A DNA stretch of 64,000 nucleotides from positions 4,293,001-4,357,000 of the forward strand of contig NZ_CP091716.1 in NCBI RefSeq assembly GCF_022009635.1, read 5' to 3'. Positions 51,699-59,257 of the stretch are shown in pieces. The first letter of the stretch is position 1, and every line of letters starts with the position of its first letter. The notes below the pieces were generated by a model. That model saw only the letters and a list, made by a program, of their open reading frames with translations. It searched no databases and had not been told where the DNA came from. Position numbers and translations under genes: made by a program. Origin of the DNA: Variovorax paradoxus (lineage in GTDB: Bacteria; Pseudomonadota; Gammaproteobacteria; Burkholderiales; Burkholderiaceae_C).

Positions 51699-53852
51699 AT
51701 GAATCTACCCAAGCCCCCTCTTTCTTTTTCCCCCTGGCAGCTCTCGCCCGTTTCACGCGCACTGGCCGTCGTTCTTTTCACCGCCGCATGCGGCGCGCAG
51801 GCACAGCAGGCCGCATTGCGCGAAGTCACCGTCAATGAAGGCGCCGCCGCGCCGCAGGCCGACATCAGCGGCTTCGGCGACGTGCCGCTGCGCGAGCTGC
51901 CGATTTCCGCCACGGTGATCGACAGCCAGCAACTGCGCGCCAGCGGCGCGCGCCGGCTCGCGGACCTCACGCAGTTCGACGCCTCCGTCACCGACGCCTA
52001 CAACTCCGCCGGTTACTGGGACTACCTGACGGTGCGCGGCTTCGTGCTGGACAACCGCTTCAACTACCGGCGCGAAGGCCTGCCGATCAGCGCCGAGACC
52101 TCGATCCCGCTGGACAACAAGGAGCGCGTGGAGATCCTGCGCGGCACCAGCGGCATCCAGGCCGGCACCAGCGCGCCGGGCGGCCTCGTCAACTACGTCG
52201 TCAAGCGGCCGACCGAGCAGGACCTGCGCACGGTGCGCATCGAGACCACCAGCCGCGGCAGCCTGCTGGGCGCCATCGACCTGGGTGGGCGCTTCGGCGA
52301 GAACCGCGAGTTCGGCTATCGCATCAACGTGGCGAGCGAAAACCTCAAGCCGATCACGCACGACCTCGACGGCAACCGCAACCTGTTCTCGCTCGCGGCC
52401 GACTGGCGCATCACGCGCGACTCGGTGCTGGAGTTCGAGATCGAGCAAAGCCGCAAGACGCAGCCGAGCCAGAACGGCTACAGCCTGCTCGGCAGCGTTC
52501 TGCCCAGGCCAGTCGATCCGCGCATCAACCTCAACAACCAGCCGTGGTCGCAGCCCTCGGTGTTCAAGGCGCTGACGGGCACCGTGCGTTTCAGCCAGGC
52601 GATCAATACCGACTGGCGCTGGACCGCGCAGATCGGCCAGCAGCGCCTGAAGAGCGACGACCGGCTGGCCTACGCCTTCGGCTGCAGCGCCGAGGGCAAC
52701 TACGACCGCTACTGCTCCGACGGCACCTTCGATGTCTACGACTTCCGCAGCGACAACGAACGCCGCACGCAGACGGCTGGCAGCCTGAACCTCAAGGGCA
52801 ACGTGACCACCGGCAGCGTGAAGCACGAACTGGGCTTCGGCCTGCTGCAAAGCCGCGTGCGCAATCGCTTCCAGGACCAGGCCTACAACTACGCGGGCAC
52901 CGGCAACATCTGGGGCACGGCCATGGTGCCGGCCAACCCCGATGCCACCACGCCGCAGACCAATCGCGACGAGCGCTCGACCGAACTGTCGGTGCAGGAC
53001 GCCATCCGCTGGAACGACCGCTTCACCACCTGGCTCGGCGTGCGCCACACGCGGCTGGACCGCAGCAGCATCGGCAACGACGGCTCGAACCCGACGAGCT
53101 ACAAGCAGGACGTGACCACGCCCTGGATCGCGGCGAGCTACGCCATCCAGCCGGGCTTGCTGGCCTATGCAAGCTGGGGCAAGGGCGTGGAGTCGCAGGT
53201 CGTGCCGAACAGGATCTCGCAGTACAGCAACGCCGGGCAGGCCCTGCCCGCGCTGACTTCGCGCCAATGGGAGCTGGGCCTGAAGGGCGGCAGCGATGCA
53301 TTCAACTGGCAGGTCGCATGGTTCGACATTTCGCGGCCGATGACCAATCTCGACCTGTGCAGCGGTTATTGCGAAGTGCGCAACGACGGCCGCGCGGTGC
53401 ATCGGGGGCTGGAGGCCGGCGCGCAATGGACCCAGGGGCCGTGGCGCCTGGGCGGCAGCGTCGCCGTGATCGACGCCAAGCGGCGCGGCAGCACCGAGAA
53501 CCCGGCGCTCAACGGGCAGTCGCCGACCAATGTGCCGAAGGAAGTGTTGCGGGCACAGGCCGCGTACCGCGTCGCCTCGGTGCCGGGGCTGGAGATCGCA
53601 GGCCAGCTTTCGTACGAAGGCCGACGCAACGTGCTGCCCGACGGGTCGATCACGCTGCCTTCGTGGACCCGCGTCGACGCAGTGCTGCGCTACGACACCA
53701 AGCTGCGCGGCGTGAACACGAGCTGGACGCTCGCGGTCGACAACCTGTTCGACCGCCGCTACTGGAAGGAGTCGCCATACCAGTTCAGCCACGTCTACCT
53801 GTTTCCGGGTGCGCCGCGCACGCTGCGTCTTGGCGTGAGCATCGCGCTGTGA
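51699..53852 (+). CDS. TonB-dependent outer-membrane receptor, candidate thiamine(-precursor) importer
   Basis: 717 aa. Signal peptide (cleavage after AACGAQA), plug domain ([46 protein letters not shown]) and a 22-strand-type barrel ending in a hydrophobic strand (LRLGVSIAL, ending in Leu rather than the common Phe). By family it resembles siderophore receptors. Its start lies 5 bp after thiE at the end of the thi gene run, so uptake of thiamine or a precursor fits better than iron. Two Cys pairs (FGCSAEGNYDRYC, CSGYC) may form loop disulfides. Confidence 0.85.
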   Translation: MNLPKPPLSFSPWQLSPVSRALAVVLFTAACGAQAQQAALREVTVNEGAAAPQADISGFGDVPLRELPISATVIDSQQLRASGARRLADLTQFDASVTDAYNSAGYWDYLTVRGFVLDNRFNYRREGLPISAETSIPLDNKERVEILRGTSGIQAGTSAPGGLVNYVVKRPTEQDLRTVRIETTSRGSLLGAIDLGGRFGENREFGYRINVASENLKPITHDLDGNRNLFSLAADWRITRDSVLEFEIEQSRKTQPSQNGYSLLGSVLPRPVDPRINLNNQPWSQPSVFKALTGTVRFSQAINTDWRWTAQIGQQRLKSDDRLAYAFGCSAEGNYDRYCSDGTFDVYDFRSDNERRTQTAGSLNLKGNVTTGSVKHELGFGLLQSRVRNRFQDQAYNYAGTGNIWGTAMVPANPDATTPQTNRDERSTELSVQDAIRWNDRFTTWLGVRHTRLDRSSIGNDGSNPTSYKQDVTTPWIAASYAIQPGLLAYASWGKGVESQVVPNRISQYSNAGQALPALTSRQWELGLKGGSDAFNWQVAWFDISRPMTNLDLCSGYCEVRNDGRAVHRGLEAGAQWTQGPWRLGGSVAVIDAKRRGSTENPALNGQSPTNVPKEVLRAQAAYRVASVPGLEIAGQLSYEGRRNVLPDGSITLPSWTRVDAVLRYDTKLRGVNTSWTLAVDNLFDRRYWKESPYQFSHVYLFPGAPRTLRLGVSIAL

Positions 53853-53894
53853 GTGTGGTGCGCCTCACAAATTTATCGATGAAGACGTGCGCAG

Positions 53895-53924
53895 TTGAGA
53901 AGGCGCAAAAAATCACGCTATAAT
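53895..53924 (+). promoter_or_regulatory. tRNA promoter
   Basis: TTGAGA (53895-53900), 18-bp spacer, TATAAT (53919-53924), 11 bp before the first tRNA-Asn. A second TATAAT at 54158-54163 precedes the second tRNA copy with a weak -35. Confidence 0.7.
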
Positions 53925-53935
53925 CTAAGGCTTGT

Positions 53936-54011
53936 TCCTCGATAGCTCAGTTGGTAGAGCGCCGGACTGTTAATCCGTAGGTCCCTGGTTCGAGCCCAGG
54001 TCGAGGAGCCA
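53936..54011 (+). tRNA. tRNA-Asn (anticodon GTT), copy 1
   Basis: 76 nt including CCA. Acceptor arms TCCTCGA / TCGAGGA pair fully, the D-arm is TAGCTCAGTTGGTAGAG, the anticodon loop CTGTTAA gives GTT, and the T-arm is GGTTCGAGCCC. Flanks GGCTTGTT and AACAAGCC are complementary and extend the acceptor stem in the precursor. Confidence 0.98.
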
Positions 54012-54033
54012 AAACAAGCCGCAAGGCAACTGG

Positions 54034-54067
54034 ATGCCCTGCTACTCACAAAGTAGCGGGGCATTTT
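54034..54067 (+). terminator. Rho-independent terminator after tRNA-Asn copy 1
   Basis: 13-bp stem ATGCCCTGCTACT / AGTAGCGGGGCAT with one G-U pair, loop CACAA, then TTTTC. Confidence 0.85.
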
Positions 54068-54174
54068 CATTTGCCTTCCATGCGCGACTTGTTTGCGTCG
54101 ATGCATCGAAGATAAAAAAATCAAGCTGTCACGCTCAAAATCGGCAAATCCATTGCATATAATTTAAGGCTTGT

Positions 54175-54250
54175 TCCTCGATAGCTCAGTTGGTAGAGCG
54201 CCGGACTGTTAATCCGTAGGTCCCTGGTTCGAGCCCAGGTCGAGGAGCCA
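54175..54250 (+). tRNA. tRNA-Asn (anticodon GTT), copy 2
   Basis: Identical in sequence to copy 1, with the same flanking GGCTTGTT and CAAGCCGCAAGGC. It has its own TATAAT and terminator, so each copy is an independent unit of about 239 bp period. Confidence 0.98.
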
Positions 54251-54273
54251 AATCAAGCCGCAAGGCCTCTGAG

Positions 54274-54306
54274 AAGCCCGCTGTTTTCACGAGCAGCGGG
54301 CTTTTT
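54274..54306 (+). terminator. Rho-independent terminator after tRNA-Asn copy 2
   Basis: Perfect 10-bp stem AAGCCCGCTG / CAGCGGGCTT, ten-base loop, followed by a T-run. Confidence 0.88.
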
Positions 54307-54396
54307 CTTTTGTGGCGTGCGCCTCACGATCTTCGGCCCACGATTTCCGCAAAGTCCGCTAAGCGCACGCCCCGCAAACGGCGCACACTGGCGCGC

Positions 54397-55259
54397 ATGG
54401 AAAGCCGTCGAACCGAGCAGGACTATCGCGCCCGCGTGGCACGCGCGGTCGCGGCCATCGTCGCGGACCCGATGGCCGATCATCGGCTCGAAGACCTCGC
54501 GCGGCTCGCGCACTTCTCCCCTTTTCATTTCCATCGCGTCTACGCCAGCGTGGCCGGTGAGACCGTGGCCGCCACGGTGCGCCGCGTGCGGCTCGCGCTC
54601 GCGACGCAACTGCTGGAAGCTGGCGACCAGAGCATCACGCAGGTCGCAATGGCGGTGGGCTACGAGAGCCCGCAGGCCTTCACGCGCGCCTTCGGGCAGT
54701 TCACCGGACAGTCGCCGCGCGATTTCCAGCGGCAGATGGTCCGCGCGGTGCTCGATGTCGACGCGATGCCGCAGGCCGGCAACGACGGCAGCACTGCGCC
54801 CACCGTTCGGATCGTCGAACGCCAGACGCAGCGGCTGCATGCGCTGCGGCACCGGGGATCGTTCGCGACCATCCCCCACACCCACCGACGGTTGCGCCTT
54901 CATGCAGGCACGCGAGTGCTGTCGGAGCACTGGGGCGCTTCATTCAGCGACCCGGAGGACACCAGCGGCTTCAGGTACTACGCCGCGACGCCTCGCCCGA
55001 GCCCTGGCCGGAAGACGACACGGATGTCGAACTGCTCGACATACCCGGCGGCCGCTATGCCGTGCATCGCCTGGCCGGCCCTTATGCGCGCATCAACGCA
55101 GCCGTGCAATCTCTCTATGCGCGATGGCTGCCCGGCAGCGGCTACGAGCCCGACGACCGGCCCACGCTGGAGCACTACCTGAATTCACCGCGCACGGTCT
55201 CTCAAGCCGACTTGCGCACCGACCTGCTGATTCCGATTCGCCACGCCAGCAAGCCGTGA
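54397..55259 (+). pseudogene. AraC family regulator with GyrI-like domain, frameshifted
   Basis: The N-terminal AraC domain is intact (LEDLARLAHFSPFHFHRVY; QVAMAVGYESPQAFTRAFGQF). The C-terminal GyrI-like effector domain is split over frames. One frame reads to GFRYYA near 54990; the continuation ASPEPWPEDDTDVELL, RYAVHRLAGPYARINAAV and LPGSGYEPDDRPTLEHYL lies in another frame, ending at the stop 55257-55259. Around 54890-54920 a third frame (CAFMQARE) fits the family better, suggesting a compensated indel pair. Either a decaying gene or sequence errors. Without correction the frame continues to about 55182 with an unrelated tail. Confidence 0.7.
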
Positions 55260-55271
55260 GTCTTGCTCCGG

Positions 55272-55589
55272 CTACCGCGGCTGGAACGCGATGAGCCCCA
55301 TGCCCGCGAGACACACCGCGACACCGGCCATGTCCCATCCAGTCGGCCGGATGCCGTCGACCGCCCACAACCAGATGATCGCCACGCCGATGTACACGCC
55401 GCCGTAGGCCGCATAGACACGGCCCGCCGCCGCTTCATGCAAGGTCAGCAGCCATGCGAAGGCCGCGAGACTGATCGCCGCGGGCACCAGCAGCCAGGCC
55501 GTGCGGTCCTGCTTGAGCCACAGGTAAGGCAGATAGCAGCCGATGATTTCCGCGAGAGCCGTCGCAACGAACAGAAGAAAAGTGCGCAT
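55272..55589 (-). CDS. UPF0060 (YnfA) family small membrane protein
   Basis: 105 aa, four membrane helices. [39 protein letters not shown] and [21 protein letters not shown] are nearly diagnostic of YnfA, a relative of small multidrug exporters with no settled function. ATG at 55587-55589; a further ATG 15 bp upstream is possible. Convergent with the broken AraC gene. Confidence 0.93.
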   Translation of the reverse strand: MRTFLLFVATALAEIIGCYLPYLWLKQDRTAWLLVPAAISLAAFAWLLTLHEAAAGRVYAAYGGVYIGVAIIWLWAVDGIRPTGWDMAGVAVCLAGMGLIAFQPR

Positions 55590-55819
55590 CGCGCGATTGT
55601 GCATACCAGTGTCCGGCTCTTACCGGCAAGACACGTGAGGCCATTCGCTTGATGCGCACCACCCTGGCACCTAAACTCGACCGAATGGCCCTCCCGTCCA
55701 CGTTCCGCAAGCACCCTGCACGCGCAGCCCTGCCCCAGGCAGCGGCCGGCCGTGGCGCGGGCGTCGTCGTTGCGGTGGCGATCACGACGGTCTTGCGACG
55801 CACCTCCGCACTTTCCTGA

Positions 55820-55872
55820 GCCCGGCGGTCCGCTACCTTCTTTCTTGTTGCGCGAACCATTGACCGCCGGGC
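55820..55872. repeat. 11-bp perfect inverted repeat in the YnfA-Rnk intergenic region
   Basis: GCCCGGCGGTC (55820-55830) and GACCGCCGGGC (55862-55872) flank a 31-nt pyrimidine-rich loop. It is the only clear structure in the 357-bp region 55590-55946 that separates the divergent ynfA-like and rnk genes. The rest of that gap holds no convincing gene. AATTGGAG just before rnk is its ribosome binding site. Confidence 0.6.
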
Positions 55873-55946
55873 ACCACCCCGCGCGGTAGCGACTTCGCCT
55901 GCTCTTCCACGGCAACGGGCGGCGTCGCATTCAATTGGAGTGCTTC

Positions 55947-56348
55947 ATGCCTGCAACCATTCTCGGAGAGCGCACGCTCACCGAACTCGACTTCGTCCGC
56001 CTCGGCAAACTGGCGGGCGGCGCCATTCCGCCGGCCTTGTCCGACCTGCTCGACGTGGCCGACATCCTGCCCTCGCGCGAGGTGCCCGCGGACATCGTCA
56101 CGATGAACTCGCAAGTCGAGATCGAAGACCCGGCCACCCGCCAGAAGCAGAAAATCACCCTCTGCTATCCCGACGACGCCCAGCCCGGCGCGGGCTGCGT
56201 GTCGGTGCTGTCGCCTGTCGGCATCGGCCTGCTCGGACAGCGTGCCGGCGCGCTTGCGCGCTGGCACATGCCCAACGGCGCGGAAGGCGAGGCGCGCGTG
56301 GTCTCGGTGCTGTTCCAGCCCGAAGCCAACGGCAATTACCTGTCCTGA
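55947..56348 (+). CDS. rnk: Nucleoside diphosphate kinase regulator Rnk
   Basis: 133 aa. GreA/GreB C-terminal-like domain without the coiled coil of true Gre factors: EIEDPATRQKQKITLCYPDDA, GCVSVLSPVGIGLLGQRAG, ARVVSVLFQPEANG. Rnk binds RNA polymerase and affects nucleotide pools in enterics. TTGGAGTGCTTC precedes the ATG. Confidence 0.9.
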   Translation: MPATILGERTLTELDFVRLGKLAGGAIPPALSDLLDVADILPSREVPADIVTMNSQVEIEDPATRQKQKITLCYPDDAQPGAGCVSVLSPVGIGLLGQRAGALARWHMPNGAEGEARVVSVLFQPEANGNYLS

Positions 56349-56545
56349 ACCGGGCAAATTCATTCATCGCCCGCGCACACCCATGACTTTTGGCACTGGT
56401 GCGCCGGTCCGTCGGTCCGTATCGTCCCGCGGTCGCTGGCGCGACGAGTCGGGAGGTCACGACAGGCCATGCGGTCCCATCTTCGGTTGAGACAGGTGGC
56501 GCCTCCCCGGGCGCGCCGCTTTGTTTTCACTTGACAGATCGGGAC

Positions 56546-57445
56546 ATGGCTTTTTCCAAACTTTCTCTCGCAAGCGCACTCGCCGGCCTGCTGGCCCTTT
56601 CGGGTTGCCAGACCATGGACATGCAAATGGGCAGCCAGTCGGCCAAGACCGTGGCCACCGGCAGCGCCGCCGGCGGAGCGACCTCCGGCGAAAGCAGCCA
56701 GCTCGAGCGCTGCGACTCCCCGCTGGGCACGGTTTCGCTGATCGAGAACCAGAGCGCCGGCTGGTACACGGTGCTCACCGGCGAATACAAGCTGCCGCCC
56801 ACCGCCAACCTGCTGCGCCTGCTGGTGCAGCAATCGAACTGCTTCGTCGTGGTCGAGCGCGGCGCCGCCGGCATGAACGCCATGACGCGTGAACGCGCGC
56901 TGCAGCAGTCGGGCGAAATGCGCGGCGGCAGCAACTTCGGCCGCGGCCAGATGGTGGCGTCCGATTACGGCCTGTCGCCCGAAATCGTGTTCAGCAACAG
57001 CGACGCCGGTGGCCTGGGTGGCGCGCTCGGCGGCCTGGTGGGTGGCGGCCGTGGCCGTGCCATCGCGCAGCTCGGCGCCAGCATGCAGACCAAGGAAGCC
57101 AGCGCGCTGCTGACCCTGATCGACAACCGCTCCGGCGTGCAGGTCGCGGCCGCGGAAGGCAGCGCCTCCAAGACCGACTTCGGCGGCTTCGGCAACCTGA
57201 GCGGCCTTTCCGCCGCCGGTGGCATCGGCGGCTACACGCGAACGCCCCAAGGCAAGGTGATTGCCGCCGCCTTCATGGACGCCTTCAACCAGATGGTCCG
57301 TTCGCTGCGCAACTACAAGGCGCAGACGGTGCGCGGCCAGGGCCTCGGCGGCGGTGGCCGCCTGGGCGTGGACGGCGGCGCCGCGCCGTCGCAGACCTAC
57401 GTGCCGGCCGAGAAGCCGGCGCCCACGCGACGCCGCAGCAAGTAA
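56546..57445 (+). CDS. CsgG/HfaB-like lipoprotein
   Basis: 299 aa. Lipobox LLALSGC with Cys21. The central part (SNCFVVVERGAAGMNAMTRERALQQSGEM; LSPEIVFSNSD; ALLTLIDNRSGVQVAAAEGSA) matches CsgG-type proteins, which form outer-membrane secretion pores or assemble envelope fibres. Gly-rich loops lie at ~150-175 and in the C-terminus. No curli subunit gene is nearby, so an independent envelope role is likely. Confidence 0.82.
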   Translation: MAFSKLSLASALAGLLALSGCQTMDMQMGSQSAKTVATGSAAGGATSGESSQLERCDSPLGTVSLIENQSAGWYTVLTGEYKLPPTANLLRLLVQQSNCFVVVERGAAGMNAMTRERALQQSGEMRGGSNFGRGQMVASDYGLSPEIVFSNSDAGGLGGALGGLVGGGRGRAIAQLGASMQTKEASALLTLIDNRSGVQVAAAEGSASKTDFGGFGNLSGLSAAGGIGGYTRTPQGKVIAAAFMDAFNQMVRSLRNYKAQTVRGQGLGGGGRLGVDGGAAPSQTYVPAEKPAPTRRRSK

Positions 57446-57592
57446 CGGGTCAGGCGCGCGCGGATTCAGGCACCGCACAACCAGCCGGCAAAAGCCGCGC
57501 CGCGCCTCCCCCGTATATAGGATGTGCAGGGGCACACCCGCCCCCTACCCTCGGCGTGATTCGAAAACAGCCTCCGAGGGTTTCTCTTCACC

Positions 57593-58570
57593 ATGCGCAT
57601 CGCCTTCACGTCCTGCATGAGCGCGTACAGCTTCCCCGACCAACCCGTGTGGGACCAGATTGCACAGGCTCAATGCAACGAGCTGGTGCTGCTGGGCGAC
57701 TCGGCCTACTACGACGCCGACGGACTGAGCACCGCCGAAGTGCAGGCCATGGACGCCAACACCTTCGCCCTGCATGCGCATGAGCGTCTCTACAAGCAGG
57801 TCAGCCACCCCGGCTTCTCCGCGCTCGTGAAGACCCCCACGCTGCGCACGCACGCCATCTGGGACGACCACGACTTTCTCTGGAACGGCTCATGCGGCGC
57901 GCAGGTCGAAGGACAGCCGCAGTACAGCCACCTGCTGCCGCCGACGCGCGCGGTGTTCGCGCGCTATCGCAAGGCACTGGCCGCCAGGTTCGCGCCCGGC
58001 AGCTTTCCACAGGTACCGCCGCCGTGGGCTGCCAACGTGCCGCCGCCCGGCTACAGCAACGTGCCGCTTGCCGAAAACGTGCTGCTTCACCTCACCGACG
58101 GCCGCAGCTTCAAGTCGACGCGCGGCCGCAAGGCGCTGATGGGCAGCAAGCAACTCGACGCCTTCGAGGCGGCCTGCATAGACGCCTCGTCCGACACGGT
58201 TCACCTTCTGGCCTCGGGGGTCGTGTTCGAAGCCAACAGCGGCGAAACCTGGCTCGACTGCGCCGCGGAGCACGACCGACTGCTGGCACTGGCGGACGAA
58301 TACCGCATCCTCATCCTGAGCGGCGACGTCCACCACAACAAGATCACTCAGTACCCTACCGAGCGCGGACGGTTGCTGTTCGAGGCCACAGCGTCCGGCG
58401 CGGCAATATGCCCGTTGGTCACGCTGGGCGCGCTGCAATGCAACTGGGGCCTTCTCGACATCGACACCGACCGCATCACCGTGCAAGTTTTCCAGAAGGG
58501 CCCGACCCCGAATCCGCAAACCATCGATCGACAGAACTGGCGCTGGGTGACGCAGCAGGCAGGCGCATGA
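57593..58570 (+). CDS. PhoD-like metallophosphatase
   Basis: 325 aa. Cytosolic by lack of a signal peptide. PhoD-type metal motifs: LVLLGDSAYYDADG, IWDDHDFLWN and ILSGDVHHNK, which hold Asp/His ligands, plus PhoD end strand ICPLVTLGALQCNWGLLDI. Predicted phosphomono- or diesterase. Overlaps the response-regulator ATG by 4 bp (ATGA), so it is co-expressed with a two-component system. Confidence 0.87.
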   Translation: MRIAFTSCMSAYSFPDQPVWDQIAQAQCNELVLLGDSAYYDADGLSTAEVQAMDANTFALHAHERLYKQVSHPGFSALVKTPTLRTHAIWDDHDFLWNGSCGAQVEGQPQYSHLLPPTRAVFARYRKALAARFAPGSFPQVPPPWAANVPPPGYSNVPLAENVLLHLTDGRSFKSTRGRKALMGSKQLDAFEAACIDASSDTVHLLASGVVFEANSGETWLDCAAEHDRLLALADEYRILILSGDVHHNKITQYPTERGRLLFEATASGAAICPLVTLGALQCNWGLLDIDTDRITVQVFQKGPTPNPQTIDRQNWRWVTQQAGA

Positions 58571-59256
58571 CGCCGGCAACGCAGGTTGCCCTGGTCGAAG
58601 ACGACACCGGCATGCGCCAGCGCATCGCGCGCGTGGTCGACGCGGATCCGTTGCTGAGCCTGGCCTTCAGCGCCTCCAATGCCACCGACATCCTGGCCTG
58701 GCTGAACGAGAACCCGGTCGACGTGCTGCTGGTGGACCTGGGCCTGCCCGACCGCCCCGGGCTGCAGGTGATCAGCCAGTGCCGCACCATGCAGCCGGCC
58801 TGCGCGGTGATGGTGCTGTCGATCTTCGGCGACGAGGCCAACATGGTCCAGGCCTTCGAGGCCGGCGCCAGCGGCTACCTGCTGAAGGACGGCACCGAGA
58901 CAGAGCTGGCCACCCACATCCGCCACCTGCGAGCGGGCGGCTCGCCCATGTCGCCGGTGATCGCGCGGCAGCTGCTGCGCCGCTGGCAGGCCCGTGCCGG
59001 CACCGCGGCGCCCGCCAAGCCGGCCGCATCGTCGCCCTTCGGCGGCGGCAGCATTCGCCCGGAGCGCCTGTCGCCGCGCGAGTTCGAGGTGCTCGACCTC
59101 GTCTCTCGTGGTTTCACCTATGTCGAAGTGGGCACGCAAATGGGAGTCTCGGCCTCGACAGTCCAAACCCATATCCGCAATATCTACGGCAAGCTGGATG
59201 TGCACAACAAATCGGAAGCGGTGTTCGAGGCCCGCAACCTCGGCTGGCTTCCCTAG
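58567..59256 (+). CDS. NarL/FixJ-family response regulator
   Basis: 229 aa. Receiver domain (VALVEDDTGM; LLVDLGLPDRPG with phospho-Asp; GYLLKDGTE with Lys) and C-terminal LuxR-type HTH (RLSPREFEVLDLVSRGFTYVEVGTQMGVSASTVQTHI). Coupled by 4-bp overlap to the PhoD-like gene and followed immediately by its kinase gene. Confidence 0.93.
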   Translation: MTPATQVALVEDDTGMRQRIARVVDADPLLSLAFSASNATDILAWLNENPVDVLLVDLGLPDRPGLQVISQCRTMQPACAVMVLSIFGDEANMVQAFEAGASGYLLKDGTETELATHIRHLRAGGSPMSPVIARQLLRRWQARAGTAAPAKPAASSPFGGGSIRPERLSPREFEVLDLVSRGFTYVEVGTQMGVSASTVQTHIRNIYGKLDVHNKSEAVFEARNLGWLP

Positions 59257-59257
59257 C

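Noticed and set aside
51699..53852. Siderophore receptor assignment based on family alone
   Set aside because: Sequence family fits, but no iron genes or Fur-like site are seen nearby and the gene adjoins thiE, so the specific siderophore claim is not supported.
53918..54124. 68-codon minus-strand frame containing ARTRDLRINSPALYQLSY
   Set aside because: Translation of the antisense strand of tRNA-Asn, a well-known spurious protein prediction.
53936..54250. Genomic-island attachment site at tandem tRNA-Asn
   Set aside because: The repeat is a full duplicate tRNA with its own promoter and terminator, and no integrase, phage gene or composition shift is visible on either side.
55685..55819. 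44-codon ORF (starts MALPSTFRKHP) in the YnfA-Rnk gap
   Set aside because: No ribosome binding site, composition not protein-like in any clear way, and it ends at the inverted repeat. Cannot be supported without expression or conservation data.
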